64,000 nt of DNA from Paramacrobiotus metropolitanus. Its lineage: Eukaryota; Tardigrada; Eutardigrada; Parachela; Macrobiotidae. The notes under the pieces were generated by a model, which saw only the letters and a list, made by a program, of their open reading frames with translations, had not been told where the DNA came from and searched no databases. The stretch is taken from assembly GCF_019649055.1 (NCBI RefSeq), contig NW_026570353.1:124001-188000 (forward strand), written 5' to 3'. The position numbers were made by a program, and so were the translations under genes. Of this stretch, positions 7,998 to 20,428 are shown piece by piece (position 1 is the stretch's first letter; every line of letters begins with the position of its first letter).

Positions 7998-9044
7998 AAG
8001 CGAATCAGAAACAACGCATCACCCAACATCTGACGGCGGTTGACAGCCGACGGCTCCAGACTATTACGCTTGCATCTCTCCGTGGCCCATCTGCATTAAC
8101 AGCACTGTTTATAATCTCAAATACTGCGAAACTCTTCCATGTCGTTGTGGTCACCTTTCAACGGCTGCATACACCTCATACTCTTCCACATGCAGTGTCT
8201 TACGCTTCAGTATCATTGTCAGCAGATCTAGACCGATAGCAGAAAAATCATCCGACGATAAAATGCGGCTTGCGAACATATCCATCCAATACAAACATTT
8301 CTCAAGCACATTGTCAGCATGCCATTGAATCGCCTACTCAAAAGATGGTTTATACAACTACCCGGTTAATCTCTGCAATTTGCGCGCTGAAACAAACTAA
8401 CCTGCTCCGCAAGTGTCAACACCTTGTCGAAAGTTATCCGCTTAGTAACGAATGCGAGGCATTTCTTGACCAGCTGCGGCAAATCGTACTTATCAGCGCA
8501 GTTCATGGTCGGAATGGCATTATCCAGATTCAGGTTCTCAACCGAATCAGTGTATATGTAGCTGGAACAGAACGACAACGTATGTACTAGACGCGTAACC
8601 AAAACCGTAAAACACTGTGGGATTTTAAAATTCCGTAGACTTTAGGACATAGCGTAAAGCTAACAAACGGGGCATATTTTCACGCACCTGAGCATGTTAG
8701 CAAACGCCTCGGGAGGCAGATCCGGAATCTCGATGGCATCCTCACAACTTTCTGGCAGACTGCCGTTGAACATGGTGTCAAACACTGTGCTGCAAATGCT
8801 CAGAATGTATCTGGAAAACAAGACCAAGACGGATATCATCAGCACCATAACTGCTACGTATACGAGGAGCATTCGCTCACTTGTGGGCGGCGAACATCTT
8901 CACGGTGCCAAATTGATGCCCTACAGCAAACCGCACGTCGCTCATTCGTCCACTGGATAATGTCTTCGACAGACAACTGACGATACTCGAGTCAGAATCG
9001 CGTCTTTCAACACATTTTATTGGCATAAAATTTGTGGACGCCAT

Positions 9045-9955
9045 TCTAATTCTGCTGTTGCACCTGTCGCGATGGGGATGAAATGTACAGACTACAGAGC
9101 CACCGATCCGACAGGCAGATGGCACAATGGAAGGAAGGGAGCCTTCTTGTTAAACAAGCTTTACAAAAAAACCAACGATAACACACTTCCAACCTCATAG
9201 AACACGATAGCAAAGCAGGTGAATTTAACGATTCACACGTTTTTATCCAGAAAGATCACACAGAAAAGTTGCAAAAGTGGAAAAAACTGAAAATTCAGTT
9301 CATCCGCAATGTGCACCAGCATGGAAAATTCGCAGGCTGCCAAACTGCACCGGAACGGCAAAGGGGTGTACATGTACTGTATGTACGAGTAGTACAGTAG
9401 TACTGCATAATGCATATACTGATCTTTGACCAAGCCGCTGCATGAACATCACTGCCGGCCATTGTGATTCTTGCAATTAAGGTCGTGTGACCGACCGTTC
9501 GGCGACTTTGTACTTTGTAGTGTCCGCCTTACACGTGCTGGTATTAGCGAAGTCGATAAAGCTGCTGACCGCTTTGTACGAGTATCAATGATCGAAAGCC
9601 TTTCGACGAAAGGCTAGGCACCTAGACGATCATGGTTGCCGTTTTCTACTGCCGGATTTTCTATTGAAAAGACTTCTTTTGCTATCATACTTTTTCTTTT
9701 GCTTTTGCTGTTGAAAAAACATCTTTTGCTATCATACTGGAGAATCGGCATTCGTAAATTTCCCCAACAATAATTTAGTTTAATTTCTTAAGAATTTCTT
9801 GGTAGATGTTTGTTACTCATGTTTCAACCCGCAGCATTTTATTTCGGAGAGACGTAGAAAACGAAACGTCGTGTGACGTATCTCTTTCGCAATAAAAAGT
9901 GTGCATCAGTTAAGGATCTCTCAGTCTGTGGGGTTCCTCTTCCAGTTTCGCTAGC
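9045..9955. other. Divergent intergenic region between BTB-1 and BTB-2
   Basis: BTB-1 reads leftward and BTB-2 rightward from here, so it should hold both promoters. A short tandem duplication around 9664-9740 repeats TTTTGCTATCATAC. No TATA box can be assigned with confidence. Confidence 0.5.
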
Positions 9956-11596
9956 ATGAACCACAATCCGGCATTATGCACAAGTCCTGAGCGGTCCGAC
10001 GTAAGACCAGGGCTTATCAGCAGCCTTAAGCTATCGCTCGTCAGTGGAGATCTAAGTGATGTACAGTTCCTGGTCGGACGGCAGTTTGGAGAAGCGAAGA
10101 TCTTCACCGCACACAAGTAAGTAATTACTCACAACTTCACAAGTCACAACTTAATGTGTGACGGTTAAGCGTCGAAGGTAATTCTTGTGTTATCTTGCAG
10201 GTATGTTTTGGGTCTTCGAAGCCCCGTATTTCGTGCCATGTTCTACGGAGGTGTAGCTGAAAACTGTGAAAAGCCCATCGATATTGCTGATGTTCTCGTG
10301 GATGCCTTTGCCAATATGCTAAGGTGTTGTTTGCAGGCTGGACCTTGTGTTGTTTGCAGGCTGGGGACGGTTTTTTACTTGTAATATGTGGACTTCAGTT
10401 TTCTCTATACCGACGCCGTGGATGGGCTGTGTTTGGAGAACTTCATCCCGACGTGGATGTGTGCGGACAAGTACGATCTGCCGCAGCTGGTGGGCATGTG
10501 CCGTGACTTCGTCAATGCCAAATTAAGCGTCAATAACTGTTTGACGATCCTCGAAAATGTTCGTAGGATATTTGAGCCCGTATTTTGCATTAGTGCGAGT
10601 ATTATCTAACACGGAGTGTGACTGTTTAGGGAATTGAGTGGCATGCCGAGGAGATTGTCAAGCGCTGCCTGCACTTCATCAACAGATCCGCTGAAAACGT
10701 CCTGCAGTCCGAATATTTCGTGAACATTGAACAGAAGACGCTTATGAAGATTTTGCACAGTGATGAGCTTGATGCCACTGAATATGACATCTTTTTGGCT
10801 GTCGAAAAGTATGTGAATTGGTTTGCCGCGGATAACGTATTTCCTCAAGCGCATGCCGGCGTGGTAGCAACAGGTTTTATAACATTTGTCCCAGGTGGGC
10901 GCTGGAGGCATGCAAGACCAGCAATCTCCCCCCAACCGCCGCCAATCGCCGTCAGATGAAGCAATAAACCACTCTACAAAGAACCGCAAGACGGTGACAC
11001 GACTACAAGGGCACAATGCCGATGGGCAAGCCCCGTCTACCTTGGCCGGCCCGTCCGCCACCTGTGTACTCGTCAACAGAGGAAACCGCACGAGAAGTAA
11101 CGCTTCAAACAGGCCGTTGGAAGTGCACGATCTGTATCAGTATAAGTTCGCCACGGAGAAACCGATGCTGCCGTTTTCAACGGAATCTCGCCGACTGTCC
11201 TCCTTCCGCATCGGCAACACCGTGCTGCAGTACAAGGAAAAAGTGTATGTGCAGCCTTCCATGTCATGGGCATGGTGCGCTGCAAAAATTGTGGGAGGAG
11301 GGCCGACGGAGTTTCGGTATGTGTGGTACAACCCTATAGCCGGCGCATCACGCGAAGGCAGCGCGACCAGCGACAAGATTATGCGTGCTGCCGAATTCCT
11401 TAACTGCGGTCAGTCGTTGAGTGCCGTTATTAACGGCAGCAGTAGGAGGGTTACGTACCGTCGGGCCGATGGTGATCAGCATGTGGTCATGCACGATCAG
11501 GGAGAGTATGTGGTCCGCTTCCTTGATCTATCGTGTTTTGATGCTGACGTTCGGTTCTTCCGCATTGCGTTCCGAAACGGCAAGCTAAGATTGTGA
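9956..11596 (+). pseudogene. BTB-2: BTB-BACK gene with an internal inversion
   Basis: The only plus-strand full copy. Exons: 9956-10116 (MNHNPAL..., BTB), 10201-10323, 10399-10558, 10630-10808, exon 5 from 10895, and the last domain ending at 11596. Exons 1-4 have the standard lengths and phases. Between about 10956 and 11106 the sequence is inverted. Read backwards, that segment is the missing end of exon 5 (LLLVRFPLLTSTQVADGPAK), intron 5 and the first codons of exon 6 (SGLLL). On the coding strand, exon 5 therefore runs into a TAA after NRRQMKQ. The last domain downstream is still open (VHDLYQYKF... to the stop at 11594-11596). The likely product is a BTB-BACK protein lacking its C-terminal domain. 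Confidence 0.8.
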
Positions 11597-12212
11597 AGCT
11601 TGTGCTGGAAAAAAAACCGGTGAGTGTGTCTGGTTTCAGCGGCTCACGACGTGGTAGCTTGATAAGAATTCTTTTGTAGCCGTATGGAGATGGTCTTCCC
11701 CGATAGGACCTTGATTTTAATGCCCATCTTTTTTTGTTGCCTGTTTTGGGTTTGAGTATTTCGTTTTCTGCCTGCCCTCTGTTGATAAACAGTCGGTATT
11801 TCTTACTTTAGAAGTCAGGTTGTATCCTTTTGTTACTTGCTGTCCGCCCTTTTTGAAAGTCAAGCAAATACTAACACGAAACAATTACTGTCAGTTTCCA
11901 ACTGATGACTAAAGTAAAAGATGTTACGGATACGACTTCCGTTATTCCTGTGATGTACACTGGAGCGTACTAATTGTAACATCTCCAGATCATTCGCTGT
12001 CTCTAGCCGATCGCATCTTGTTATTGTGGCCAATGCCCATTCGGAATATTCCTGTTGTTCTCTTGTTCTATGTAGACTATGCTGCTGTTTAGTATACTGT
12101 ATATTGAGCAACGGTGCTGTAAGAAAGTTACAGCTGTTCAGTTCAATAACGATTATTTTCCTTAGCGTCCGCCAGCAGCGTATCTGCATGTTAGGATTTT
12201 ATCACTGACTTT
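11597..12212. other. Intergenic, no feature seen
   Basis: T-rich sequence downstream of BTB-2; presumably its 3' region. No ORF with recognisable content. Confidence 0.4.
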
Positions 12213-12355
12213 ATGGTACACAGATGCCTGGAAATGGTGGACGCTCATACCGATGTGGTTAAGTTTAGTAGCATCCTTCCAGACACGCTGGAGTTGATTT
12301 TACAACGCGAGTACCTTCTCAGCCGAGGAGAACATTATCCACGAGGCTATCGAAA
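12213..12355 (+). pseudogene. BTB-3: relic of a BACK exon 4
   Basis: The translation RCLEMVDAHTDVVKFSSIL...LELILQRE matches the exon 4 pattern of the cluster (RCLQFIDRSAEDVLQSEHF...LVMILQSD). After a frameshift near 12320 the other frame continues AEENIIHEAIER, matching AEHSVYLAVER and ending at a GT donor. No other exons are nearby. It is an isolated, frameshifted exon remnant. Confidence 0.5.
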
Positions 12356-12359
12356 GGTC

Positions 12360-14399
12360 AGACGGTGGATTTTTGTTCAGCTGGGCCCATTTCCTCCTGG
12401 TCCGACAAAAACCCTTTGTTATCCTGATGTACACTGTATTACCGCGAAATTAAGAAACAATTTTGTAAATTTCTCCTATGGACAGGCGCTCGCATTCACT
12501 GCAGCTCCGCTGACAAATGACAGATCGAGTTCACACTTCCACATCATCCGGTCACTGTGACACTGTCTGAGCCGTACTGAGCGTTACCACTTGTTAACAC
12601 GTGAACTGTTCATATGAAAACCGTTCGATAATTTCGCAGAAATACGATAAAGTTTATATTGATGTCAATATTGTATCTGGGAAGCGGAGACTTGTATTAC
12701 CAACTACCTGGAAGCTTCTGCTGCCACCCGACGCCAGATGCCGGGTTCGTCGTTTTATTTGATCAGGTTTCCTCTGGAATCGTGATGCTGTACGCAGCTG
12801 TTTTTGAATTAGGCAAAAGCCATCAAGAAACAAAAGGGGCACTCGCTTGATATTATGTCACGTATTCAAAATAAGGAGTTTAATACGACGCCAGTCAGTA
12901 TGAGAACTGAATAAAAACCAGCAGGAAATGCTACTATTACATGTACAAGCAAGTGTTGCTACAGTCTACAGATATACGAGGACACTACATACTACTCAAA
13001 TGATTCACAGTAGAAGTTAAAGTTATGAAATGATACGGAATTCGATTTAAGCAGAAGCATCTCTGTTCAAGCAAAATTGGGCTGCTAACACGAGAGGTCC
13101 CCCATCGACCCAAAACAAAAAGCAACGCCGTTATAATGGTGACAAATGCTGATGTAGTCGGAAATGGTTATAATAGAAGAGAGCCGCCACGGTTACTCGA
13201 GTCCACTCACCCCCAAAGATTCGCAAGCGGCTTTATGGCGCAGGCAGGAGGAAAAGAAAGCGCAGCGCCAGGTGAGACAACTTCGCCAAGCGCATTTACT
13301 TGAAGTCCCGCTTCCGGCAGCACTGGCCCAGACTGACGCGGGTCAGTGGACTGCGTTGTGTACATCCCTACAAACAGAGAATGCTGCAGCCTGGATGCTG
13401 AAGACGTAGACCAGTACTCTGGGCACAGCAGTACACCGCAACGGCCTACCGCCTAATCTCCGTACAATCAACAATGTAAGGCTAACATGTTTAAATTCGC
13501 TAGTCGGTTCGCGCTTGAAAATTCGAGTAATAAAACAACAAACAGTGTGCAACAGGCACTCATCCAAAATGCATTAAGGGAAGAGGTATAAAATGGCATA
13601 AAATTCATGTGCGTGGTACATGGTATAAAATTCGTGTACATGTACAAAAACTTCCGCTTTCGCGCGCTACCAAACACTGTTTCGCATTGCTTTATGTTAT
13701 TTAGCCAAATGACTTGTCTACATAGGAGCAAAAACCGTTTTCGCGCGCAACATGCGTTGGAGAGTTGTGGCTCTAAAATATTTCAAAACGTGTAATATAT
13801 TTAAGTGAACAAAAAAGTCGTTACGGGCAGATCCTTTCCAAATTCGGCATGGGAACGTACGCAAGTGTGAAGATCATTTTTACATTTTTTACATCGCGTC
13901 AGAGTTCCAATATTTTGTAAAATTCGTAAAAAATTTGGAAGCTTGTAAATTTTATTTTGAAATCTCCACAAATGCTCGTTCCGCGGTTGCGTGTAGTAAA
14001 GACCTTTATAATTATACTAATGTAGGTTTTCATGCAAAAATCCGGAAATTGGCCACTTTGAGACTTTTACTGTCTTTTAGTAAGCACACCTGAATGCACT
14101 TAAACGTTTTGGAATTTTCTAACAGCCATAACTTCCAATTGGATGCTAAGCGAATAAACGGTTTTAACGCCAGTATAAAAAAAATCATTTGCCGACACAA
14201 GGTATAAAACTACAAAAAAGTGTTGGGGAGCGCGCGAGGTACCATGCACCAGGACACTTCCGCGGTCCGAACAGAGAAGCGTCTGTTTGGGCAGTGCATT
14301 ACAACGAAGCAATTTCGAGTTGGTTGTTCACTCGTACATCGTGATAGAATTGAATAGGTAGTATTAGATACACCGGCTGAAAGCTGGCTCTTACCCTGC
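12360..14399. other. Spacer, no confident gene
   Basis: A plus-strand frame at 13164-13409 (81 codons, Gln/Arg/Ala-rich, coiled-coil-like) could be a terminal exon, but I find no partner exon. The remainder is AT-rich sequence with no recognised element. Confidence 0.4.
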
Positions 14400-14405
14400 A
14401 GGCTG

Positions 14406-17053
14406 TTATGTTCCGTTTGCCGATGCCAACATTTGCGACACACGCCGCTTATCTTCTGCGCTGGGCTCCGGCAACGCCCCATTCAACGTATCCCACAGCG
14501 TGGCCGCCCAATTCCTACTCAGCGGCAGATGCACCATGGGCATATCCACTTTCAACGGCAACGTCTGCGGAATGCGATGCAGTATTTTAATAACTCTCAA
14601 ATACGTACACAAATGCACTAGAAAAGTGAAAGGAAACTTTCACAACAACAAAGTATTACCATCTTGGCGACGCTCATCTGCAGGTTCATTATGCACCGCA
14701 CCAGATGGAGCACATCACACGGCAGACCACAGCACGCTGCGTTGAAATCATCCAGATGGCCGCTGTAACGAAGCGGCCGCCCTGGCTCGTTCACGCTGCT
14801 GGACGCATGCACCTCGCAATGGTCATCGCTAGCCAAGTCGCCACGGTTCAGTTTCAGGGCCATGTTGGTCACGCCGACCAAGTACAACCCTGCCACACGG
14901 ATCCCGGGATGCTCCCGCGCCACGGCGTGGATGATGTCCGACATGACTAAGAAATCCACGAGGTGGACGCGGTGCGCGCGGTCATGGAGGATAATGTGCT
15001 TGGTGGAGGGACGCAGACATTGGAAGATGGGCGCGGTCAGGGTGTAGTGCAGATGGGGCACCGATACGCTGGCTGCACTCGTCTCGATAACGAGGTTAGC
15101 CGTCAAAATCGGAGCGTCCAGAATGGCGTTCCACGCGGAGCAGACAGCGCGCAGCTGGGTCTGCGTTAATGTGTCCAGGTGGGCGAACACTTGTTGCCAC
15201 CCGTCCACTCCCAGCGACAGGCCTTCGTCCGTCGTCGCACATTCTACCGGAGCCGGCAGCGTCCGTAGCATGTCTGGAATGCGCTGCAGCAGCGCGGCGT
15301 GCAGCGGCTGAAGGAGTTTCTGTTTCAAGCACAACAACACAAATTGTCCAACACGACAACCACAAATTTTACGGCATCAACCGGTGAATTTGAAGCTAAT
15401 GCGGATTATTGAATGGAACAAAGCCCTGAGGGAAGTGCGTTTAGCTTTAAAACTGTAGGACCTGGGTGCGATTTCTGCGAGGGGTCACTTTTATCTCACA
15501 AAATTAAACGAGAAAATGTATAAGTTTCAAAATTAACCGGTAAAAAATTTCCCATTAGCCTGTTAAGATAGTTTCATTCTGTTTTTTTATGCCGAATAAA
15601 GGAGTTGAATACAGCAAGAAAGTAGTACTGTAATAATCGTGACGCGCCGTAGTGACTGTCTGTACTCGTACAGTGCGAGTCGTGCTTTGATTTATTGCTT
15701 GGTTCTGACTAAGGAGAAGTCTGGAGAACCAATCAATAAAGCGATTTTGTTAACTAGCATCTAATTTTTCGTTCGGGTCTGCGCTCCCAAACAGTTGGAG
15801 TCTTTTCATAGTGCATGTGAACTATAACTGCTGGTTTCTATGTAGGTAATCTATGCTCACGCCGGTGTCGTGTTTGACGCGCTAGTTGACGCCCTATAAT
15901 TGCACGAATGACGGTTTAGGTTTTCTCAGTGTTTAAATCTGAATCATTTTAGTTAGAGCGGGATATGGTACAACCTTTCGTTTATGGAAATGTCTTAGTG
16001 TGACCTTTAAGGCTACTTGTTCTGTGTGCCTTCTGCGTAGTTACGATCACTGGTACTTCTACACGTATGTTTCCTGACTACTACAATTCCTGTATATTTC
16101 CAGGCTAGTGCAGTTAGTTGCTCAGTTGGTGAGATACGAAGCACATCACTAACCGACAGATACGCCACCAGTAATGTCCATCACCACAGGCATTTGTGTA
16201 TGTACTATATATCGGTTATTACTAAACAAAACCTTAACGCTAGTTATTTAAAATTTCTGGCCAGTTAACGACTGAGCGGTTTGGAGCCAGGAACGTTGCG
16301 ACTCCTGCCGCTTAATATGTAAGAACTAAGAAGATAACATACTTGTACCGCGCCTGCAGCTTCCGCAGGCCAGACGCCACCAGCCAGCTCCACAATATAC
16401 CGCAGCTGCTCATCCTCCACGTCGACGCACACTGCCTGTCCGTAACAGCCATGTTTTCCGTCTATCTGCAGGTCCATCAGCGCCGGCAACAGCTGTAGTG
16501 CTGACACCTCCGAACCCGGACAATGGGCGGGCAGCGGCATACTGCGCTTTACAAACCGTCCGGGTGCAATGCGCAGCGGCATCGTCTTATTCGGAAACTT
16601 GGCTCGCTGATGCAGTAGCTCAAACGAGTAGTTGGCCGGCACCGACCAGCGGATCCGGTGTCGCGGGAAGATGTCCGTCCAGGTCGCGCCGCTGTCATCC
16701 TGTCCCTGGACCATGGCTACACCGTAGTGTTCGCACCAGAATGACGCGTCCCCCGCCCGCGGATTCGGCATGGTCCCGGGCCACCAGCGCCATGCACCGG
16801 CGGCTGATTCACGCCGCAGCACTTCCACCGGGACGGTGGTCCACGGTTCTGGACGGTCTTTCAAGAAATTCCACTGGGACATCGTGTAACCCTTGGACAT
16901 CAGGACACTGTTGTACGGGAAGAGTTCACGATGACGGTTGGGGCATAACAGATCGATGTACAGCCCGTTAGCTGTCACGTCCACGACGCGGCCGTATAGA
17001 TGTACGTTATCGTTGCGCACCACGTTGATGTGACTGGTCCGCAGCGAAAACAT
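14406..17053 (-). CDS. F-box protein gene (three exons)
   Basis: Exon 1, 17053-16343 (starting MFSLRTSH; an upstream in-frame ATG at 17119 is possible), encodes about 237 residues. It has Trp-rich, beta-like segments (HLYGRVVDV, WRWWPGTM, SFWCEHYGVAMVQG) and ends at a GTATGT donor. Exon 2, 15319-14660, begins after ACAG in phase 0 and contains an F-box-like motif, LGVDGWQQVFAHLDTL then VCSAWNAIL, at about residues 280-320. A following region has leucine-rich-like spacing. The last exon, in the 14406-14618 frame, gives LHRIPQTLPLKVDMPMVHLP to the stop, but no acceptor gives the right phase from exon 2. Either the exon 2/3 boundary differs or the copy carries a small indel. F-box proteins recruit substrates to SCF ubiquitin ligases through Skp1. 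The exon 1 domain is unrecognised. Confidence 0.6.
15400..16260. other. Intron 1 of the F-box gene and flanks
   Basis: AT-rich, with no recognisable ORF. If the exon model is right, the intron spans about 15320-16342 (1.0 kb), unusually long for this window. No mobile element recognised inside. Confidence 0.4.
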
Positions 17054-17119
17054 GGTTAACGTTGGGTTTGACCGCACACACAATTTCTGGAGACCTTTTA
17101 TTGGGACGTAACAATTCAA

Positions 17120-18010
17120 CTGACTGCAGTCAAAACTGCTGACAGACCACAGTGCGCGCTAAACTGCTCAGCGATCAACACAGAACACTGCTACCGACTA
17201 AAGGTTCTCGATACTGACGGACCTGTCTTTGCGCACGCTACGAAACAACTGGTCAAAAAACTAAAAAAGTGCGTCGAAGTGAAGGCTTCACCGATCGTCG
17301 CTGTTGCTTATATGGTGACCTGTATCCGGAATAGCGAAACTCTTAGGTCATGATCCGGTTGTCAGTAATAAGCAGATCTCTCCTTGCTAGAGAAACCCTT
17401 CACAACTGTGTGTCGTAGATGTTTCCAGAACAGAGCTGCTGCCGTTGCACAAGAAAATGGAGGTACCGAGTGCAAATTGACAGCCGTGTATGTACTGAAA
17501 TCCGGCCTTGCAACCTTTCGCTGTAGGAGCCCAAGCCCTCCCTCAAAATTAGAATGGGTGTAGGTTACGGAAGGCTTCGTGTTTTCCGATTGTCGCATAT
17601 TATGTATCGCGCTCTTAAATCTTAAAGTTATCCTTATTCATGATAACCTTTTAAAATTAACTCAGCCAATGTAATAATAACTAAAAAGTCAATAACAACA
17701 CGCATCCAAGTCTGCTTTCAGTCGGGCAAAATTTTCTCTATGCCAATGAAATAATTATTAGTACCAGCTATCCGACGGCGATAGATTTAAGACAACCACT
17801 ACAGAGTATTACTTCGTAGCACATCTTCAGTTGTAGCTGCTTAGTCGTACACGGCCGATTCAAAATAATTATGAACTGTTCCAATGCAAATTTTACGGCG
17901 GCCGTTTGCTGTGTTATGAATTGTGCAATAAACGGACATTCCAGAAACATCAAGTTTTTATTGGGTTATTCACATTGACAGTGGTTAAACTCAGAATCAC
18001 GCAGTTCTCA
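17120..18010. other. Upstream region of the F-box gene, no feature seen
   Basis: Presumed promoter side of the minus-strand F-box gene. No ORF or repeat I can support. Confidence 0.4.
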
Positions 18011-18015
18011 TCATT

Positions 18016-18249
18016 TCAACCAATAGTACACTTCATCCAGCCTCTTGCCAGTACAAAACGTTTCCTGAACACAAGCAGCATAATAGCATTACCTCGCATT
18101 AAAGCAACACTGATTCTCTGCTTCAGAAACTGAGTGGACCGTTTCTCCTGTGCCCTCTCAAACAGCATCGTACCGAGTGTAGACATCTTATATTTCGATT
18201 CTTTACCCCACTCGCCCATTGTTCCGAATACCAAAGCAGAAAAGTTGAA
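18016..18249 (-). mobile_element. 3' fragment of a LINE with restriction-like endonuclease
   Basis: On the minus strand, a stretch of about 58 codons starting NFSALVFGTMGEWGKES and continuing FERAQEKRSTQFLKQRISVA aligns without gaps to the C-terminal part of the LINE at 59309-60858. There the matching pieces are DFVAAAIEIYGPYGDGT and KRAKEFFKQRISMQIQRGNA. It is therefore a severely truncated relative of that family. Confidence 0.65.
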
Positions 18250-19126
18250 ATTATCGCGTAAATATCCGTGCTTATGGTTTTCCAGAAACATATTTACTAC
18301 AAAACACACAAGATACAGATAACCCTCAGCACACATTTTACACACATAATTACAAAACAACAATTACGAGCTGTAGTTTCCTGACGCAAAACCAAACAAT
18401 TAAAAATCCAAATAAATACAAGTTAAACAGAACAAGAATAACCTATCGCAACTTTCAGTCATTCCGTGCAAAATTAATTTGTTTTGGTTTAATAACTGAG
18501 CAGACAAACACCCAAGGTACTCGCAGGTCTGGTCAAGCGTATTTAGATTAAGGAGAACAAGAATAAAAAACGAAAGGTGCAGCAGTTCCCTCAAGTCAGG
18601 TGAGTACAGAAACTCATTAACAGAACCACAACAAAATTCACTGACATTACTTTTCGGCACCACTCATCTTATCAAAAAAAATTTACATCGATGCGCGTTG
18701 TTTGCAACACAGTGTAATTTTTGACGGCTCTCGCATTTTGTTCCCGCATTTTTATGCACATTCGTATTCATGCGTTAATCATTGATCAGGAGCAACTGAG
18801 ATGAACAGCGCTGAAAAGGCGCCAATTATTAACAGACAACAAAGCGTCGACGTATTTGCACCGTAAAGCGTCACGCCTTCTCAGGATTATCGTTACAATG
18901 GGACCATAGTAAGCGCCGGTCAATGGCACGCTCTCCATTTAATCAGCTTTATTCCACCAGTACTTTTCGTTAATCGTACCGCATGATGTTGAACACAGTT
19001 ATTATATAAAGTAAAAAGAATGCGCCACCCAGAGAATATTCAAAATGTCGGAAAAAATAGGAGCAGAAGCCTGTACACAAATATTCCCGAACATGATAAA
19101 TCAAAGGCAAAAAGAGTTTTTCTTCT
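18250..19126. other. Spacer, no feature seen
   Basis: AT-rich; no gene or repeat recognised between the LINE fragment and BTB-4. Confidence 0.4.
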
Positions 19127-20428
19127 CTAATGATTGACTAATAACACTCCGTTCCAACAAGCTTCTTCGTCAACCAGAACAAGCCTTCGCACCGTATTCC
19201 ACGCTGACACCTCGCTATCCTGTAGCATCAGCTCGTCAAAGCGAACGGCCATTTCTTTGCGATTGCACGAGACAACATGCAATCCTTCAGTCCACATGTT
19301 CCTCTGATATGTCGAGTAGCGATAATAGCCTTTCTCCGTAAGCGCATGCAGGCACTGGCCGTGAAACAGGATGTGCGCAGCCCGAACGACTTTGTCGGCC
19401 GATGCGCTATCTTCCCGGCGACTGGTGCACCACGTAAAGGTCACACTGAACGGGGTAGTCCCGGTGATTTTGGCCGGTTCCCACCAGAATCCCGCTGGAC
19501 TCTCTACAAATACTTCCTGTCCGGGCAGGAATCCGACTCGCATCAGCCTGTCCTGACGACGCTCTGTCGGGAACGGCAGTTTAGGCTTCGTTGTGGCATT
19601 GCGATAGAGGAACAAACTGGCTAACTCCGCTTCGGTCAGAAGACCACTCTGTCCATCAAACAGAATTAGCACGACATATCACAGCCAAAAAAGTGATTTA
19701 ACCCAACTTTTGCAGGACCATCCGCAAGCTGACCGGGATCCAGCAGCGGAAAGCGAACTAGAAACAGCGCATCACCCAACACCTGACGGCGGTTAGCTGG
19801 AGAAGGCCCCATGTTGTCACGTTTGCATGCCTCCACGGCCCATCTAACAATAACACTGCGATATTATTACTACTTAGGATACCAACGTAGCTAGATCAAC
19901 GGCGCCTAGCGCCAGCATTTCGTTTGATATGTAACAGATGCCGCTGCGCTATATTATCTTCAATCGAAAACCAGAGAATCATCACATGTTAATGCTATCA
20001 CCACATCGCGACTGCCAGACTGAGCAGTGCACAAACTGCACATGCCCTAAGCGCTGCATAAGGTTACAAACGCAAGCGAAACATTACTGGTAATAGGTAT
20101 TTTTTGATTTTTCCGACATCGAGACATACCTTTCTACGGCCAAATATACGTCATTCTCTTCAGCATGCAGCGTACTTCGCAGAAGGATTATTATCAGTGT
20201 AGCCAGACTAACGGTGATCAATTCATCTGACACCAGAACCCGGCCAGCGTTATTATCCACCCAACCCAAGAACTTCTTCATCACATCTTCCGCACACCAC
20301 CGGATTGCCTGTACAAGACAGAGAGGTCGTCCTTGTACGGCTACTGCGTTACTGTTTTATTCTCTGGGAGACTATCTCACCTGCTCTACTAGAATCAACA
20401 GCTTATCGATCTTGATCGTCTTGATACC

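Larger units (their letters stand above)
6419..9044 (-). pseudogene. BTB-1: BTB-BACK gene, exon 5 split by an ORF1-type insertion
   Basis: Six exons on the minus strand: 9044-8881 (BTB start, MASTN...), 8810-8688, 8561-8402, 8333-8155, exon 5 between 8090 and 6984, and 6925-6419. Exon 5 is interrupted by the element at 7036-7997. Removing the element and one copy of its 9-bp duplication leaves exactly 136 bp, the exon 5 length of all siblings. All other exons are open with canonical junctions, so this copy was intact until a recent insertion. With BTB-4 it forms a distinct subfamily: N-terminus MASTN...DSDS.IVSC and last domain with WWEPAK and VTFTWCT instead of the W-[YH]-P-AE-I version. Splicing around the insert is conceivable, so 'pseudogene' is likely but not certain. 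Confidence 0.82.

Noticed and set aside
10606-11091. Minus-strand BTB exon 5 frame inside BTB-2 as a separate overlapping gene
   Set aside because: It is the inverted segment of BTB-2 itself. Upstream and downstream exons on the minus strand are absent.
13164-13409. 81-codon coiled-coil-like frame
   Set aside because: No homologous neighbour, start context or splice partner; too short to support as a gene.
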